A program made the position numbers and the translations under genes. Of a stretch of DNA of 54,047 bases, positions 18,983-27,435 are shown in pieces. Within the stretch, counting starts at the first letter, position 1; each line of letters opens with the position of its first letter. Under the pieces are notes generated by a model, which had not been told where the DNA came from, did not search any database, and saw nothing but the letters and a program-made list of their open reading frames with translations. This DNA comes from Prochlorococcus sp. AG-424-A03 (GTDB lineage: Bacteria > Cyanobacteriota > Cyanobacteriia > PCC-6307 > Cyanobiaceae): contig QCNA01000004.1 of NCBI GenBank assembly GCA_003213375.1, forward strand, positions 1 to 54,047, in the 5' to 3' direction.

Positions 18983-20146
18983 GTGGCCATACAACAAAAA
19001 TTATCATTGATGATTCCTGGACCCACACCAGTTCCAGAAAAAGTTTTACAAGCATTAAGTAAGCATCCAATAGGCCATCGCAGTAAAGAATTTCAAGATC
19101 TAGTAGAGAGTACAACAAAAAATTTGCAGTGGCTTCATCAAACTAAAAATGATGTTCTAACAATCACTGGTAGTGGGACTGCCGCAATGGAGGCTGGAAT
19201 AATAAATACCTTAAGTAGAGGAGATAAAGTAATTTGTGGAGAAAATGGAAAATTTGGTGAAAGATGGGTAAAAGTTGCTAAAGAATTTGGTTTGGAAGTA
19301 ATAAAAATTGATTCCGAATGGGGTACTCCACTTGATCCAAAAGAATTCAAAAAGATATTAGAAGAAGATAAACAAAAAGAAATAAAGGCAGTTATTTTGA
19401 CTCATTCTGAAACCTCAACAGGTGTAATTAATGATCTAGAAACTATTAGTTCATACATTCGCGCGCACAACAAAGCTTTATCAATTGTTGACTGCGTTAC
19501 TAGTCTTGGAGCTTGCAATGTACCAGTAGATGAATGGGAATTAGATATCGTTGCTTCAGGATCACAAAAGGGCTATATGATACCTCCAGGGCTTAGTTTT
19601 ATAGCTATGAGCCAAAAAGCATGGGAAGCTACAGAAAAATCTAATTTACCAAAATTTTATTTAAATTTAAAATCTTACAGAAAAAGCCTTTTAAGTAACA
19701 GTAATCCATATACTCCAGCAGTTAATTTGGTTTTTGCTTTAGATGAAGCTTTAAAAATGATGAGAGAAGAGGGCTTAGATAATATTTTTCATAGACACAA
19801 TAAACATAAATTAGCAATGAGCAATGCTGTAAAGGTTTTGAATCTGAAATTATTTGCTGACGAAAATCATTTAAGTCCCTCAGTTACTGCAATAAAAACT
19901 GAAGGAATGGATGCAGAACAATTTAGAAAAAAAATAAAGGATAAATTTGATATTTTACTTGCTGGTGGTCAGGATCATTTAAAGGGGAAAATATTCAGAG
20001 TAGGACACTTAGGCTATGTTAATGATAGAGATATTATTACTATAATTTCCGCTATAAGTAACACACTCCTCAGCCTAGGAAAAATTTCAACGCAACAAGC
20101 TGGTGAAGCATTAATTATTGCATCAAAGTATCTAGAGGGAAATTAA
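18983..20146 (+). CDS. Serine:pyruvate / alanine:glyoxylate-type aminotransferase
   Basis: This is a PLP enzyme of fold type I, class V. The N-terminus LMIPGPTPVPEKVLQALSKHPIGHRSKEF is the standard start of the family. TGSGTAAMEA binds the cofactor phosphate, D170 of SIVDCVTSLG stacks on the ring nitrogen, and K196 in SGSQKGYMIPPG forms the Schiff base. In cyanobacteria this enzyme probably handles photorespiratory glyoxylate; older annotations call it the soluble hydrogenase 42-kDa subunit, which is misleading. The start is GTG at 18983, with a 60-base divergent gap from cbiD. Confidence 0.88.
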   Translation: MAIQQKLSLMIPGPTPVPEKVLQALSKHPIGHRSKEFQDLVESTTKNLQWLHQTKNDVLTITGSGTAAMEAGIINTLSRGDKVICGENGKFGERWVKVAKEFGLEVIKIDSEWGTPLDPKEFKKILEEDKQKEIKAVILTHSETSTGVINDLETISSYIRAHNKALSIVDCVTSLGACNVPVDEWELDIVASGSQKGYMIPPGLSFIAMSQKAWEATEKSNLPKFYLNLKSYRKSLLSNSNPYTPAVNLVFALDEALKMMREEGLDNIFHRHNKHKLAMSNAVKVLNLKLFADENHLSPSVTAIKTEGMDAEQFRKKIKDKFDILLAGGQDHLKGKIFRVGHLGYVNDRDIITIISAISNTLLSLGKISTQQAGEALIIASKYLEGN

Positions 20147-20147
20147 G

Positions 20148-20345
20148 TTAGGTACCTGGCTCTTCAACATTTCCACCTAATTCAACAATCTTTTTTCTAA
20201 GAACGATTGATTTTTTTTCATCACCGTTGGTTTGAGCTATTGCAAGAGCAAACTCTAATTTTTCGAGTTGGTGGCCACCCTCAAAAAAAGATAATTTTTT
20301 CTTTATGCGGTTTTTATTATCTTTGTATGAAATTTGTGAAGACAT
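20148..20345 (-). CDS. Small hypothetical protein (65 aa)
   Basis: The frame is open up to 20435, but the ATG at 20345 (MSSQISYKDNKNRIKKKLSF) gives a compact, hydrophilic 65-aa protein, whereas the longer version would add a hydrophobic Phe/Ile-rich stretch. The protein is basic and contains a helix-forming LEKLEFALAIAQTNGDEKKS region and ends in VELGGNVEEPGT. No motif or membrane segment is seen. Its stop is 1 base from the convergent aminotransferase stop. I believe such a protein is conserved among marine picocyanobacteria, but could not check. Confidence 0.65.
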   Translation of the reverse strand: MSSQISYKDNKNRIKKKLSFFEGGHQLEKLEFALAIAQTNGDEKKSIVLRKKIVELGGNVEEPGT

Positions 20346-20478
20346 AAAAGTACATTCTTTAATTAATATTATGCCAACAAAAGGGGACACTACGGGAGTA
20401 AAACAAAAATCTAATTTGAAAATAAACCCAAGCAAAAAAATATTTTTCTAATATTATGTCCAAACATCTCTCAAATTT

Positions 20479-20991
20479 ATGCCAAACATAAACCTAATTT
20501 ATTATCTGATTGCAGGTGGGATTTTTGGAGCTTTAGCTTTAAAAACTGGAATTCCAGCGGCACCTCTTGCAGGAGCTCTTATAGGCGCAAGCATATTAAG
20601 CATCAGTGGTAAAGTCGATATAGCAGAGTGGCCAATTGGCACAAGGACAATTTTAGAAATTGGAATTGGTACAGTTATTGGTACATCTTTAACTAAAGAC
20701 TCAATGGTTGATCTTCAAAGTTTATGGAGACCCGCAATTTTAATAACTTTTACTTTAGTTATTACAGGATTAGCAATTGGATTATGGACCAGCAGATTAC
20801 TTAATATAGATGTGATAACAACAATTCTAGGGGCTGCACCAGGAGGCATTAGCGGCATGAGTCTTGTAGGGTCTGAGTACGGAGTAGGAGCTGCAGTAGC
20901 AACTCTTCACGCTGTTAGATTAATTACTGTGCTTTTAATTCTCCCTTTAATTGTGAAATGCTTGAATATATTTGGAGTAATTAAATCTTAA
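20479..20991 (+). CDS. AbrB-type (transporter-like) membrane protein, half-length
   Basis: This is a 170-aa, almost entirely hydrophobic protein with about five membrane segments. The AAPGGISGMSLVGSEYGVGAAVATLHAVRLITVL segment is the signature of the Pfam AbrB membrane family, sometimes annotated as a putative ammonia monooxygenase homologue and unrelated to the AbrB DNA-binding regulator. Full-length bacterial members are about 350 aa with two such repeats; this one has a single repeat, so it probably dimerises. Substrate unknown. Confidence 0.75.
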   Translation: MPNINLIYYLIAGGIFGALALKTGIPAAPLAGALIGASILSISGKVDIAEWPIGTRTILEIGIGTVIGTSLTKDSMVDLQSLWRPAILITFTLVITGLAIGLWTSRLLNIDVITTILGAAPGGISGMSLVGSEYGVGAAVATLHAVRLITVLLILPLIVKCLNIFGVIKS

Positions 20992-21047
20992 ATTTATATA
21001 GACATATCGACAATAAGAGATATTTTAAAATAAAAGACGTAAGCCTA

Positions 21048-21512
21048 ATGCCAAGATTAAAGAATAAAAAAATAATGATATTAGCATATGGAATTTGCAC
21101 CCCTTTAATCCTTACTACCTCAAAAGTAAATGCAAGTACATTTGGAGCAGATATTTTTTGTTCTATGAGAGATGGCGGAAATGACCATGAAAGCAGTTGG
21201 GATGCAGCTTATTCATATATAAAAAGACAAAAAGGCGGAATTTTCAAAGTTTCACCTAAAAATGCTGCAGCGCAAATTACTGAAACAGTTATCAGAGAAA
21301 AAGAAAAATATAGTTATTGCGTTGAATATTTAGATAAACTTCATCCCAATAGAAAACTAATACGAGATTTAGAAAAAGAAGCAAAAAGAAAAGAAAAAGA
21401 AGCACAAGATAGAGAAAAGAAAAGAAAAGAATTAGAAAAACAATTAGAAGAAACTAATAACGAAGTTTCTCAAGAATTTACTGATGAAACACTTGATAGA
21501 TATAGTTATTAA
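21048..21512 (+). CDS. Secreted/periplasmic protein with charged coiled-coil tail, function unknown
   Basis: The protein is 154 aa with a classical signal peptide (basic MPRLKNKK, hydrophobic core ILAYGICTPLILTT, cleavage likely after VNA at about residue 29). The mature part has two Cys (in IFCSMRDGG and YSYCVEYL) that could form a disulfide. Between them lies a Trp/Tyr-containing domain. The C-terminal half is an uninterrupted Lys/Glu-rich helix (KEAKRKEKEAQDREKKRKEL), probably a coiled coil or single alpha helix. I do not recognise the family. It sits between the AbrB-like gene and the HNH gene with its own short leader. Confidence 0.7.
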   Translation: MPRLKNKKIMILAYGICTPLILTTSKVNASTFGADIFCSMRDGGNDHESSWDAAYSYIKRQKGGIFKVSPKNAAAQITETVIREKEKYSYCVEYLDKLHPNRKLIRDLEKEAKRKEKEAQDREKKRKELEKQLEETNNEVSQEFTDETLDRYSY

Positions 21513-21628
21513 TTTAAGTTTCCAAAAGATAATAATTTTTTCTAAATTAAATAAATACTTTTTTGTATCTAAACACACTAAATCATATTTTTACTGGTAA
21601 ATTTAGGCTAAAAAGCAAAAATATAATG

Positions 21629-21657
21629 TTGACTTTTATTATATTCAAGCGATTATT
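21629..21657 (+). promoter_or_regulatory. Candidate promoter of the HNH gene
   Basis: TTGACT (21629-21634, 5/6 to consensus), a 17-base spacer and ATTATT (21652-21657) lie about 20 bases before the ATG at 21678. The -35 is good and the -10 moderate; transcription would start close to the start codon. Found by eye only. Confidence 0.35.
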
Positions 21658-21677
21658 TATTTAACTAAATATTCTGA

Positions 21678-22079
21678 ATGCATATTAATGATGCGGTGTT
21701 TTTAGAGGATTTGTGTCCTAAGTTCAGATTAAGACAATGGCGGAAATCAATTCATAAGTTTACAGGAAAAAGTTGTATATATTGCGGAAAACCATCTGAA
21801 TCTATTGACCATGTAATACCACAAAGCCAGGGAGGCTTAAGTACAACAGAAAACTGTGTCCCTGCATGTCTTTCATGTAATGGGGATAAATCAGATAAAA
21901 ATGCTTTGTATTGGTATAGAAGGCAAAAATTTTATGATCCACGAAGAGCAATGGCTATAAGAGCTTGGTTAGAAGGAGATTTAAGATTAGCTATCAGATT
22001 ACTGCAATGGGCTAATCCAAATTCTAAGGTAAAAAATAAAAATTACTTAAAAGATAAATCAGAATATAAAGCAGCTTGA
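21678..22079 (+). CDS. HNH endonuclease domain protein
   Basis: This small protein (133 aa) has a complete HNH fold: zinc-type pairs C33xxC36 (CIYCGKP) and C64xxC67 (CLSCNGDKSDKN), with the catalytic D44-H45 (SIDHVIPQSQGG) and Asn residues N59 and N68. A basic flank (FRLRQWRKSIHKFTGKS) precedes it and YWYRRQKFYDPRRA follows. Stand-alone HNH proteins of this kind are common in cyanobacteria. It is not next to an intron, intein, methylase or phage gene, so a domesticated nuclease or repair role is more likely than restriction. Its stop abuts the stop of a convergent 76-aa ORF. Confidence 0.85.
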   Translation: MHINDAVFLEDLCPKFRLRQWRKSIHKFTGKSCIYCGKPSESIDHVIPQSQGGLSTTENCVPACLSCNGDKSDKNALYWYRRQKFYDPRRAMAIRAWLEGDLRLAIRLLQWANPNSKVKNKNYLKDKSEYKAA

Positions 22080-22310
22080 CTACCAAACATTACAAATTTT
22101 TCTAGAGTTATAGTTCTCACATATATTTTCCAATTCTTTTGGCGATTCTGGGATTATTAAAATTGTCGAAAATGAAATAAGAAAGACAAATAACTTTTGG
22201 TAGAATTTAAAACTAACTAAACTTATTTCTTTCTCTACAAAAAGGGGGTAACTTTTGCAAATACAGAAAGTTTTTGATTTTAAATCGGAATCAAAAGCTG
22301 TCTTCATCAT
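22080..22310 (-). CDS. Possible small protein (76 aa), unknown
   Basis: The frame starts ATG-ATG at 22308-22310 and ends exactly at the HNH stop. The peptide has a Cys pair near the start (TFCICKSY), a hydrophobic segment at about 40-55 (LFVFLISFSTILIIP), and a polar tail SPKELENICENYNSRKICNVW with two more Cys. The hydrophobic segment followed by a Cys-containing tail could be a late signal sequence or anchor. That would suggest translation really begins further in, at a non-ATG codon. No family recognised. It fills an otherwise empty 260-base gap, which in this compact genome supports it. Confidence 0.5.
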   Translation of the reverse strand: MMKTAFDSDLKSKTFCICKSYPLFVEKEISLVSFKFYQKLFVFLISFSTILIIPESPKELENICENYNSRKICNVW

Positions 22311-22342
22311 TAATTAATACATATGTACTACTTTAACCCAGC

Positions 22343-23221
22343 ATGAAGAAACCTGCAAGTATACTCGGAAATAAAAATAAATTTTTAATCTTAGGATGTG
22401 GTTTCAGCGGTAGTTTTTTTGCAAAAACTATTAGAAAATTCGGTTGCACTGTTTTAACAAGCTCAAGATCTGCAAGCAAAGATCCAAATAGTTTTATTTT
22501 CAACAGTGAACACGAGGTAACTCCTGATAAAGAAATTTTTGATGGAGTCACGCATATTCTTAGTTGCATACCTCCCGACGAAAATGGAAATGATCCAGTA
22601 TTGAAAAGTCTTAAAAATAAACTAGAAAGTTTATCACTAGAGTGGGTTGGCTACTTATCTACAACAGGAGTTTATGGAAACACGAAGGGTGATTGGGTTT
22701 CTGAAATTAATGAACCAAACCCCTTTCAAAAACGAAGTTATAAAAGATTAAATTGTGAAAAAGAATGGATTGAATCTGGTTTACCTGTACAAATTTTTAG
22801 GTTACCCGGTATTTATGGACCTGGAAGATCCACTTTTGAAGCAATAAAAAATAAAAAAATTCGCGTCATATCAAAAGAAAAACAGGTATTTTCGAGAATT
22901 CATGTCGCTGATATTGCTAATGCAATTATCTATCTATTGCAAAACAAAGATTCCTTAAAGTTTTACCAAATCATTAATATTGCAGATGATGAACCCTGTT
23001 CTCAGATAGAAGTAATTCAGTATTGCTACGATTTACTTGGTTTAAAAATGCCAAAGCCAATATTGTTTGAGGATGCAAAAGACGAATTATCACCGATAGC
23101 TCAATCTTTTTGGATGGAAAATAGAAGAGTTTCTAATAAACTTTTATGCGAAACACTTGGATATAAACTAATTTATAAAAACTATAAAATAGGCTTAAAA
23201 AATTGCTATCTAAATAGTTAA
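22343..23221 (+). CDS. NAD(P)-dependent epimerase/dehydratase family protein (YeeZ-like SDR)
   Basis: This 292-aa extended short-chain dehydrogenase-like protein has an N-terminal Rossmann motif, FLILGCGFSGSFFAK. YLSTTGVYGNTKGDWVSE supplies the Ser/Thr and Tyr, and the Lys-containing KRSYKRLNCEKEW helix follows where the YxxxK region lies. FRLPGIYGPGRS is the conserved substrate-side loop. The YeeZ group matches this pattern best; its substrate is not established. pdxA begins 22 bases downstream, so the two are probably co-transcribed. Confidence 0.8.
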   Translation: MKKPASILGNKNKFLILGCGFSGSFFAKTIRKFGCTVLTSSRSASKDPNSFIFNSEHEVTPDKEIFDGVTHILSCIPPDENGNDPVLKSLKNKLESLSLEWVGYLSTTGVYGNTKGDWVSEINEPNPFQKRSYKRLNCEKEWIESGLPVQIFRLPGIYGPGRSTFEAIKNKKIRVISKEKQVFSRIHVADIANAIIYLLQNKDSLKFYQIINIADDEPCSQIEVIQYCYDLLGLKMPKPILFEDAKDELSPIAQSFWMENRRVSNKLLCETLGYKLIYKNYKIGLKNCYLNS

Positions 23222-23243
23222 AAAAATAAATCTGAAACTTTTT

Positions 23244-24278
23244 ATGAATTTTCAAAATACAAATAAACCATCAAAAGTCGTATTAAGCGTAGGAGATGAA
23301 TCAGGTATTGGACCCGAAATAATCTTAAAAGCACTTTATTCTAATGAGATACCAGAAAATATTGAATATATATTGGTTGGATCAAAAAAAAATCTACAAA
23401 GTACATATAAACATCTTAAATCCTTAGGATTAGAAAACCTTGCAAATCCAAAAAATTTAAATATACATGATCTCAAAATTTCTTCATCAAATAATGACAC
23501 TAAATCAAGTTACGGTGATTCAAGTTTCCAATATCTAACAAAAGCAATAGAAATTGTGAAACAATCCCCCAATTCAGCACTTGTAACTGGACCAATTTGC
23601 AAGAAATCATGGTCCCTAGCAGGTCATTACTTCTCTGGGCAAACTGAGGTATTAGCAAAATCATGTGGAGTAAAAAACGTTGGCATGTTATTCACAGCAA
23701 AATCACCAATTACAGGATGGAGATTTAATACTTTACTAGCTACAACCCATATAGCCCTTTCTGAGGTTCCCAAGAAATTAACTACAGAATTAATCCACTC
23801 TAAATTGAATCTTTTCAAAGATTTTTGTAATACCTATACTGACAAACCTAGTTTAAAAGTTGCAGGATTAAACCCTCACGCCGGTGAAGAGGGTATTTTA
23901 GGTCATGAAGAGATAGATTGGCTCAATGATGCATTAATTACTTGGAATAAAAAGAATAGAAGTATTGAATTATTAGGCCCTTTATCACCAGATAGCTGCT
24001 GGAATTCTTCGGTAAAAGCATGGAATGACAAAAATGCTGAAAAGCATGATGGCATTCTTGCTATGTATCATGATCAAGGTTTAATACCAATGAAAGTGAT
24101 AGCTCTTAATTACTCAGTAAATACCACAATCGGTTTACCTTTTATAAGAACATCTCCAGATCATGGAACAGGATTTGATATTGCTGGCAAAGGAATTGCT
24201 CAATCTCAGAGCATGATTGAGGCTATTAAGGCTGCCGTAGAAATATCTAACAATTCAAGATTGCTTAACGCGCATTAA
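23244..24278 (+). CDS. pdxA: 4-hydroxythreonine-4-phosphate dehydrogenase
   Basis: PdxA oxidises 4-phosphohydroxy-L-threonine in DXP-dependent pyridoxal phosphate synthesis. GDESGIGPEI (18-27), TGPICKKSW, TTHIAL (H169), LNPHAGEEG, MYHDQGLIPMKV and RTSPDHGTGFDIAG are all family motifs. One departure: the GHTE metal-ligand motif of E. coli PdxA reads GQTE here (Q133). The other metal histidines are kept. The 3' end overlaps the convergent accB gene by 24 bases. Confidence 0.93.
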   Translation: MNFQNTNKPSKVVLSVGDESGIGPEIILKALYSNEIPENIEYILVGSKKNLQSTYKHLKSLGLENLANPKNLNIHDLKISSSNNDTKSSYGDSSFQYLTKAIEIVKQSPNSALVTGPICKKSWSLAGHYFSGQTEVLAKSCGVKNVGMLFTAKSPITGWRFNTLLATTHIALSEVPKKLTTELIHSKLNLFKDFCNTYTDKPSLKVAGLNPHAGEEGILGHEEIDWLNDALITWNKKNRSIELLGPLSPDSCWNSSVKAWNDKNAEKHDGILAMYHDQGLIPMKVIALNYSVNTTIGLPFIRTSPDHGTGFDIAGKGIAQSQSMIEAIKAAVEISNNSRLLNAH

Positions 24279-24761
24279 AACTTGGCCGAATTCAACTGGA
24301 GTTCCATTTTCAACGAGAATCTCTACTATTTCAGCATTAAATTCAGATTCAATTTCATTCATTAACTTCATTGCTTCCAAAATACAAATGGTTTGACCGA
24401 CCTTTACGTTATTCCCTACTTCGACGAATGGTTCCTCTCCAGGCGCTGCAGCCCTATAAAAGGTACCTACCATAGGGGAAGTTATTTCAGTTAGATCAGA
24501 ACGTCCTGGGGGTGCAACCTGAGGTGCTTCAGGCTCATTAACGACAGGGAGATTATCATTAATAGTTTTTTGATTAGAAATTGTTTGCTTATCAAATGAA
24601 GTATTAGAAACTAAATTATTAACAACTTGATTCTGATCAAATACGTTCCTTTTTATTTGGAGTTTAAAATCTTCTCCCTCTAGCGAGAACTCTTGTATAT
24701 CACTTGTAGAGATTTTCTCTATTAAGCGATCTAAGTCATCATGATCTAATTTCATAGCCAT
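24255..24761 (-). CDS. accB: Biotin carboxyl carrier protein of acetyl-CoA carboxylase
   Basis: BCCP carries the biotin that shuttles CO2 to acetyl-CoA in fatty acid synthesis. The C-terminal biotinyl domain has EAMKLMNEIE with K132 as the biotinylated lysine, preceded by SPMVGTFYRA. The middle is a Gln/Asn/Pro-rich linker (about 40-90), usual for AccB. At 168 aa it is typical. The start overlaps the efp stop by one base (TAATG), so the two are translationally coupled. accC and accA/D are not in the window. Confidence 0.97.
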   Translation of the reverse strand: MAMKLDHDDLDRLIEKISTSDIQEFSLEGEDFKLQIKRNVFDQNQVVNNLVSNTSFDKQTISNQKTINDNLPVVNEPEAPQVAPPGRSDLTEITSPMVGTFYRAAAPGEEPFVEVGNNVKVGQTICILEAMKLMNEIESEFNAEIVEILVENGTPVEFGQVLMRVKQS

Positions 24762-25321
24762 TAATTTTCACGTCCAAGATAACTGTCATTACGAGTATCC
24801 ACTTTAATCATTTCTCCCACAGAAATAAACAAAGGAACCATAACTTGAGCACCTGTTTCTAGAATAGCTGGTTTCGTGCCCCCACTAGCAGTATCACCTT
24901 TAACTCCAGGATCAGTCTCTGTAACTTTCAAAGTAATAGATATTGGAAGTTCTACTTCTAAAACTTTACCATTATGAAAAATTACATTAACCTCCATTCC
25001 CTCTTTTAAATACTTTGCACCTTTACCGATTTGTTCAGAGGTGAGTCTTGTCTCTTCAAAACTTGTCATATCCATAAAAACATAATCACCAGACTCCACA
25101 TAAGTATGCTGCAGGTTAGACTTCTCAAGGATAGCCTGCTGTACTGATTCTCCGGCTCGAAAAGTTTTTTCAACCACGTTGCCGCTTTGAACTGATTTTA
25201 ATTTTGTTCGCACGAAAGCAGAACCCTTGCCAGGCTTGACATGTAGAAATTCTACAACACGCCAAACTTGTCCATCCAATTCAATGGTGGTACCTGTGCG
25301 AAAATCGTTACTGGAAATCAT
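24761..25321 (-). CDS. efp: Translation elongation factor P
   Basis: EF-P relieves ribosome stalling at polyproline. I start at the ATG at 25321, giving [18 protein letters not shown] and 186 aa, the family length; the 12 extra residues available upstream are not EF-P-like. The modification-loop region reads [17 protein letters not shown] with a Lys at the tip (KPGKG), the usual modified position. The C-terminal OB domain ends in [12 protein letters not shown]. It is coupled to accB, a pairing seen in many bacteria, and diverges from the cyclophilin gene. Confidence 0.96.
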   Translation of the reverse strand: MISSNDFRTGTTIELDGQVWRVVEFLHVKPGKGSAFVRTKLKSVQSGNVVEKTFRAGESVQQAILEKSNLQHTYVESGDYVFMDMTSFEETRLTSEQIGKGAKYLKEGMEVNVIFHNGKVLEVELPISITLKVTETDPGVKGDTASGGTKPAILETGAQVMVPLFISVGEMIKVDTRNDSYLGREN

Positions 25322-25364
25322 TCCTGTATTACATCCCCAAGGATCATAAACCTGCAAGAGTGCT

Positions 25365-26456
25365 ATGCAAAAATTCTTATCAAATCAGAACAAACTTTTC
25401 TTAATTCTATCGATTGTAATTTTACAGGTTTTTCTCTTAAAACCTATTCAAGTATTAGCTGATTTACCTACAGGCAATGCAGTAAAAGACCCTAGTGCAA
25501 TCCTCAGAAACGCACTCCCTATCAAGCAAGTTGAGTTACAAGAACTTCAACACAAATTGGAAGACACTAGTGACCTTATAAGAGGAGGAAGATGGCCTGC
25601 TCTTACAAAAACTGTTACAAAATGTCAATCTTTACTAAAAAAATACCAAAGTAAAATTATTCAAGAATTACCAAACAATAAAAAGAAAATTGCTGAAAAA
25701 ACATTTTTAGAACTCAAAGACAATTTTGATAGTCTTCAAGATTTCACTAAATCAAAGGATAAATACTCATTTATAGAGACCCGAAGAGATGCTTTAAATA
25801 AAATAGGTGGTTTAGAAGAATATTTTCTACCAAATAAATTTCCCTACTCTATTCCCAAGGAATTTGATAACTTACCAAGATTACTTGGCAGAGCAAAAGT
25901 CAATATAAAAACCTCCAAAGGTGATATGCAAGCTATTGTGGATGGATTTAACGCGCCACTTACAGCAGGAGCATTTATAGATTTATCTTCAAAAAACTTC
26001 TATAAAGATTTACCTATCAACAGAGCAGAAGAATTTTTTGTACTACAAACAGGTGATCCAATTGGTGAAGATATTGGTTACATAGATCCTGAAACGAACG
26101 AAGAACGTCACGTTCCCTTAGAAATAAGAATTCCTGATGAAAAAGATACTTTTTATAATCAAACTTTTGAAGACTTGGGTCTTTACACAGAGACGCCAAC
26201 ATTACCTTTTGCAACACTTGGAACTCTAGGATGGTCCCATTCAAATACCGCAGTTGATGATGGCTCATCGCAATTTTTCTTCTTTTTATATGAAGCAGAA
26301 TTAAATCCAGCAGGTCGCAATTTAATTGACGGGAGAAATGCTGCCTTTGGTTACGTTGTAGATGGATTTGATGTATTAGAAGAGCTTACTAAAGATGACA
26401 CAATAATTTCGATTGATGTTTTAGAGGGAATTGAGAACCTCAAGTTAAATGCATAA
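25365..26456 (+). CDS. Thylakoid-lumen cyclophilin-type peptidyl-prolyl isomerase (TLP40/CYP38-like)
   Basis: This 363-aa protein has a signal peptide (hydrophobic [15 protein letters not shown], cleavage near VLA at about 32). A helical N-terminal domain (about 50-160, with [16 protein letters not shown]) and a C-terminal cyclophilin beta-barrel follow ([66 protein letters not shown]). This architecture matches plant CYP38/TLP40 and its cyanobacterial homologues, which assist photosystem II assembly in the lumen. Isomerase activity may be weak in this subgroup. The last 8 bases overlap the thiL start. Confidence 0.88.
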   Translation: MQKFLSNQNKLFLILSIVILQVFLLKPIQVLADLPTGNAVKDPSAILRNALPIKQVELQELQHKLEDTSDLIRGGRWPALTKTVTKCQSLLKKYQSKIIQELPNNKKKIAEKTFLELKDNFDSLQDFTKSKDKYSFIETRRDALNKIGGLEEYFLPNKFPYSIPKEFDNLPRLLGRAKVNIKTSKGDMQAIVDGFNAPLTAGAFIDLSSKNFYKDLPINRAEEFFVLQTGDPIGEDIGYIDPETNEERHVPLEIRIPDEKDTFYNQTFEDLGLYTETPTLPFATLGTLGWSHSNTAVDDGSSQFFFFLYEAELNPAGRNLIDGRNAAFGYVVDGFDVLEELTKDDTIISIDVLEGIENLKLNA

Positions 26457-27435
26457 AGAAATATTAGAAGACATAGGCGAAAAAGAATTAATAAATAGGC
26501 TAGGAAAATTTATGCCTAAAGACCAAATTTCAGATGATTGCGCTTTAATCAAAACTAAAAATGAAAATTTACTTGTTAATACTGATTCTTTGGTAGAAAA
26601 TGTTCATTTCAATGACATTACTATTTCTCCTGGGGACCTTGGGTGGAAAGCAGTTGTTAGCAACATCTCTGACTTATTATCAAGTGGAAGCAAAAAAACT
26701 ATAGGAATTACAATAAGCCTAGTTCTACCTTCTAGAACTGAGTGGATTTGGGTTGAAGAGTTATATAGAGGAATAAATAAGGCTTTAAAAGAATATGGCG
26801 GCATAATTCTTGGAGGAGATTGCTCAAAAGGGAATCAAAAAGCCATATCAATTACTGCCTTTGGGATTCAAGGTGAAATTGAATTACGAAGAAACGCATG
26901 TAAGTCAGGAGATGTCATTTTAACGACAGGAATTCATGGTCTTAGCAAACTAGGATTTTTAATTAAAAATAAAATTTATTTAGATAATGATATTTCTCTT
27001 AATAAAAGATTAATCAGTAAATCTATTGAACATTTTTGTCGTCCTAAAGTTTACCCAAATTTTCTAAAAAATCTTATAAAAACTCGCTCAAATAAAAAAA
27101 TCAAGAGAATAGGATGTACTGATAGCAGTGATGGTCTATTTCAAGCCCTACAAGATTTAGCAATAGCTAGCAACTGTAAAGCGATCATAAATTATGAGAA
27201 AATACCTAAAGACAAGGATTGGCCTAAAGGAGATAAATGGGACGAATATTATTTTTTTGGAGGTGAAGATTATGAATTGGTTTTCTCATTGCCAAAAAAA
27301 TGGGCAAAAAATTTATCTAAACTTGATAAAGATATTAACGAGATTGGTTTTTTTGCTGATGGTGAACCATCAATAGAATTTAGTGATAATAAAAAAAACA
27401 AATTATTTAATAACACTCCTTTCAAACACTTTTAG
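26449..27435 (+). CDS. thiL: Thiamine-monophosphate kinase
   Basis: ThiL makes the active cofactor thiamine pyrophosphate from the monophosphate. The order of motifs fits the PurM/ThiL superfamily: SDDCALI (metal site), NTDSLVENVHF, DLGWKAVVSNISDL, GGDCSKGN, TDSSDGLFQAL and FGGEDYELVFS. At 328 aa the length is normal. It overlaps the upstream cyclophilin gene by 8 bases, and its stop touches the convergent gap2 stop. With ThiO at 2 kb this is the second thiamine gene in the window. Confidence 0.93.
   Translation: MHKEILEDIGEKELINRLGKFMPKDQISDDCALIKTKNENLLVNTDSLVENVHFNDITISPGDLGWKAVVSNISDLLSSGSKKTIGITISLVLPSRTEWIWVEELYRGINKALKEYGGIILGGDCSKGNQKAISITAFGIQGEIELRRNACKSGDVILTTGIHGLSKLGFLIKNKIYLDNDISLNKRLISKSIEHFCRPKVYPNFLKNLIKTRSNKKIKRIGCTDSSDGLFQALQDLAIASNCKAIINYEKIPKDKDWPKGDKWDEYYFFGGEDYELVFSLPKKWAKNLSKLDKDINEIGFFADGEPSIEFSDNKKNKLFNNTPFKHF

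Noticed and set aside
25322-25357. N-terminal extension of EF-P
   Set aside because: EF-P begins at [10 protein letters not shown] in this family; the upstream 12 residues are unrelated.
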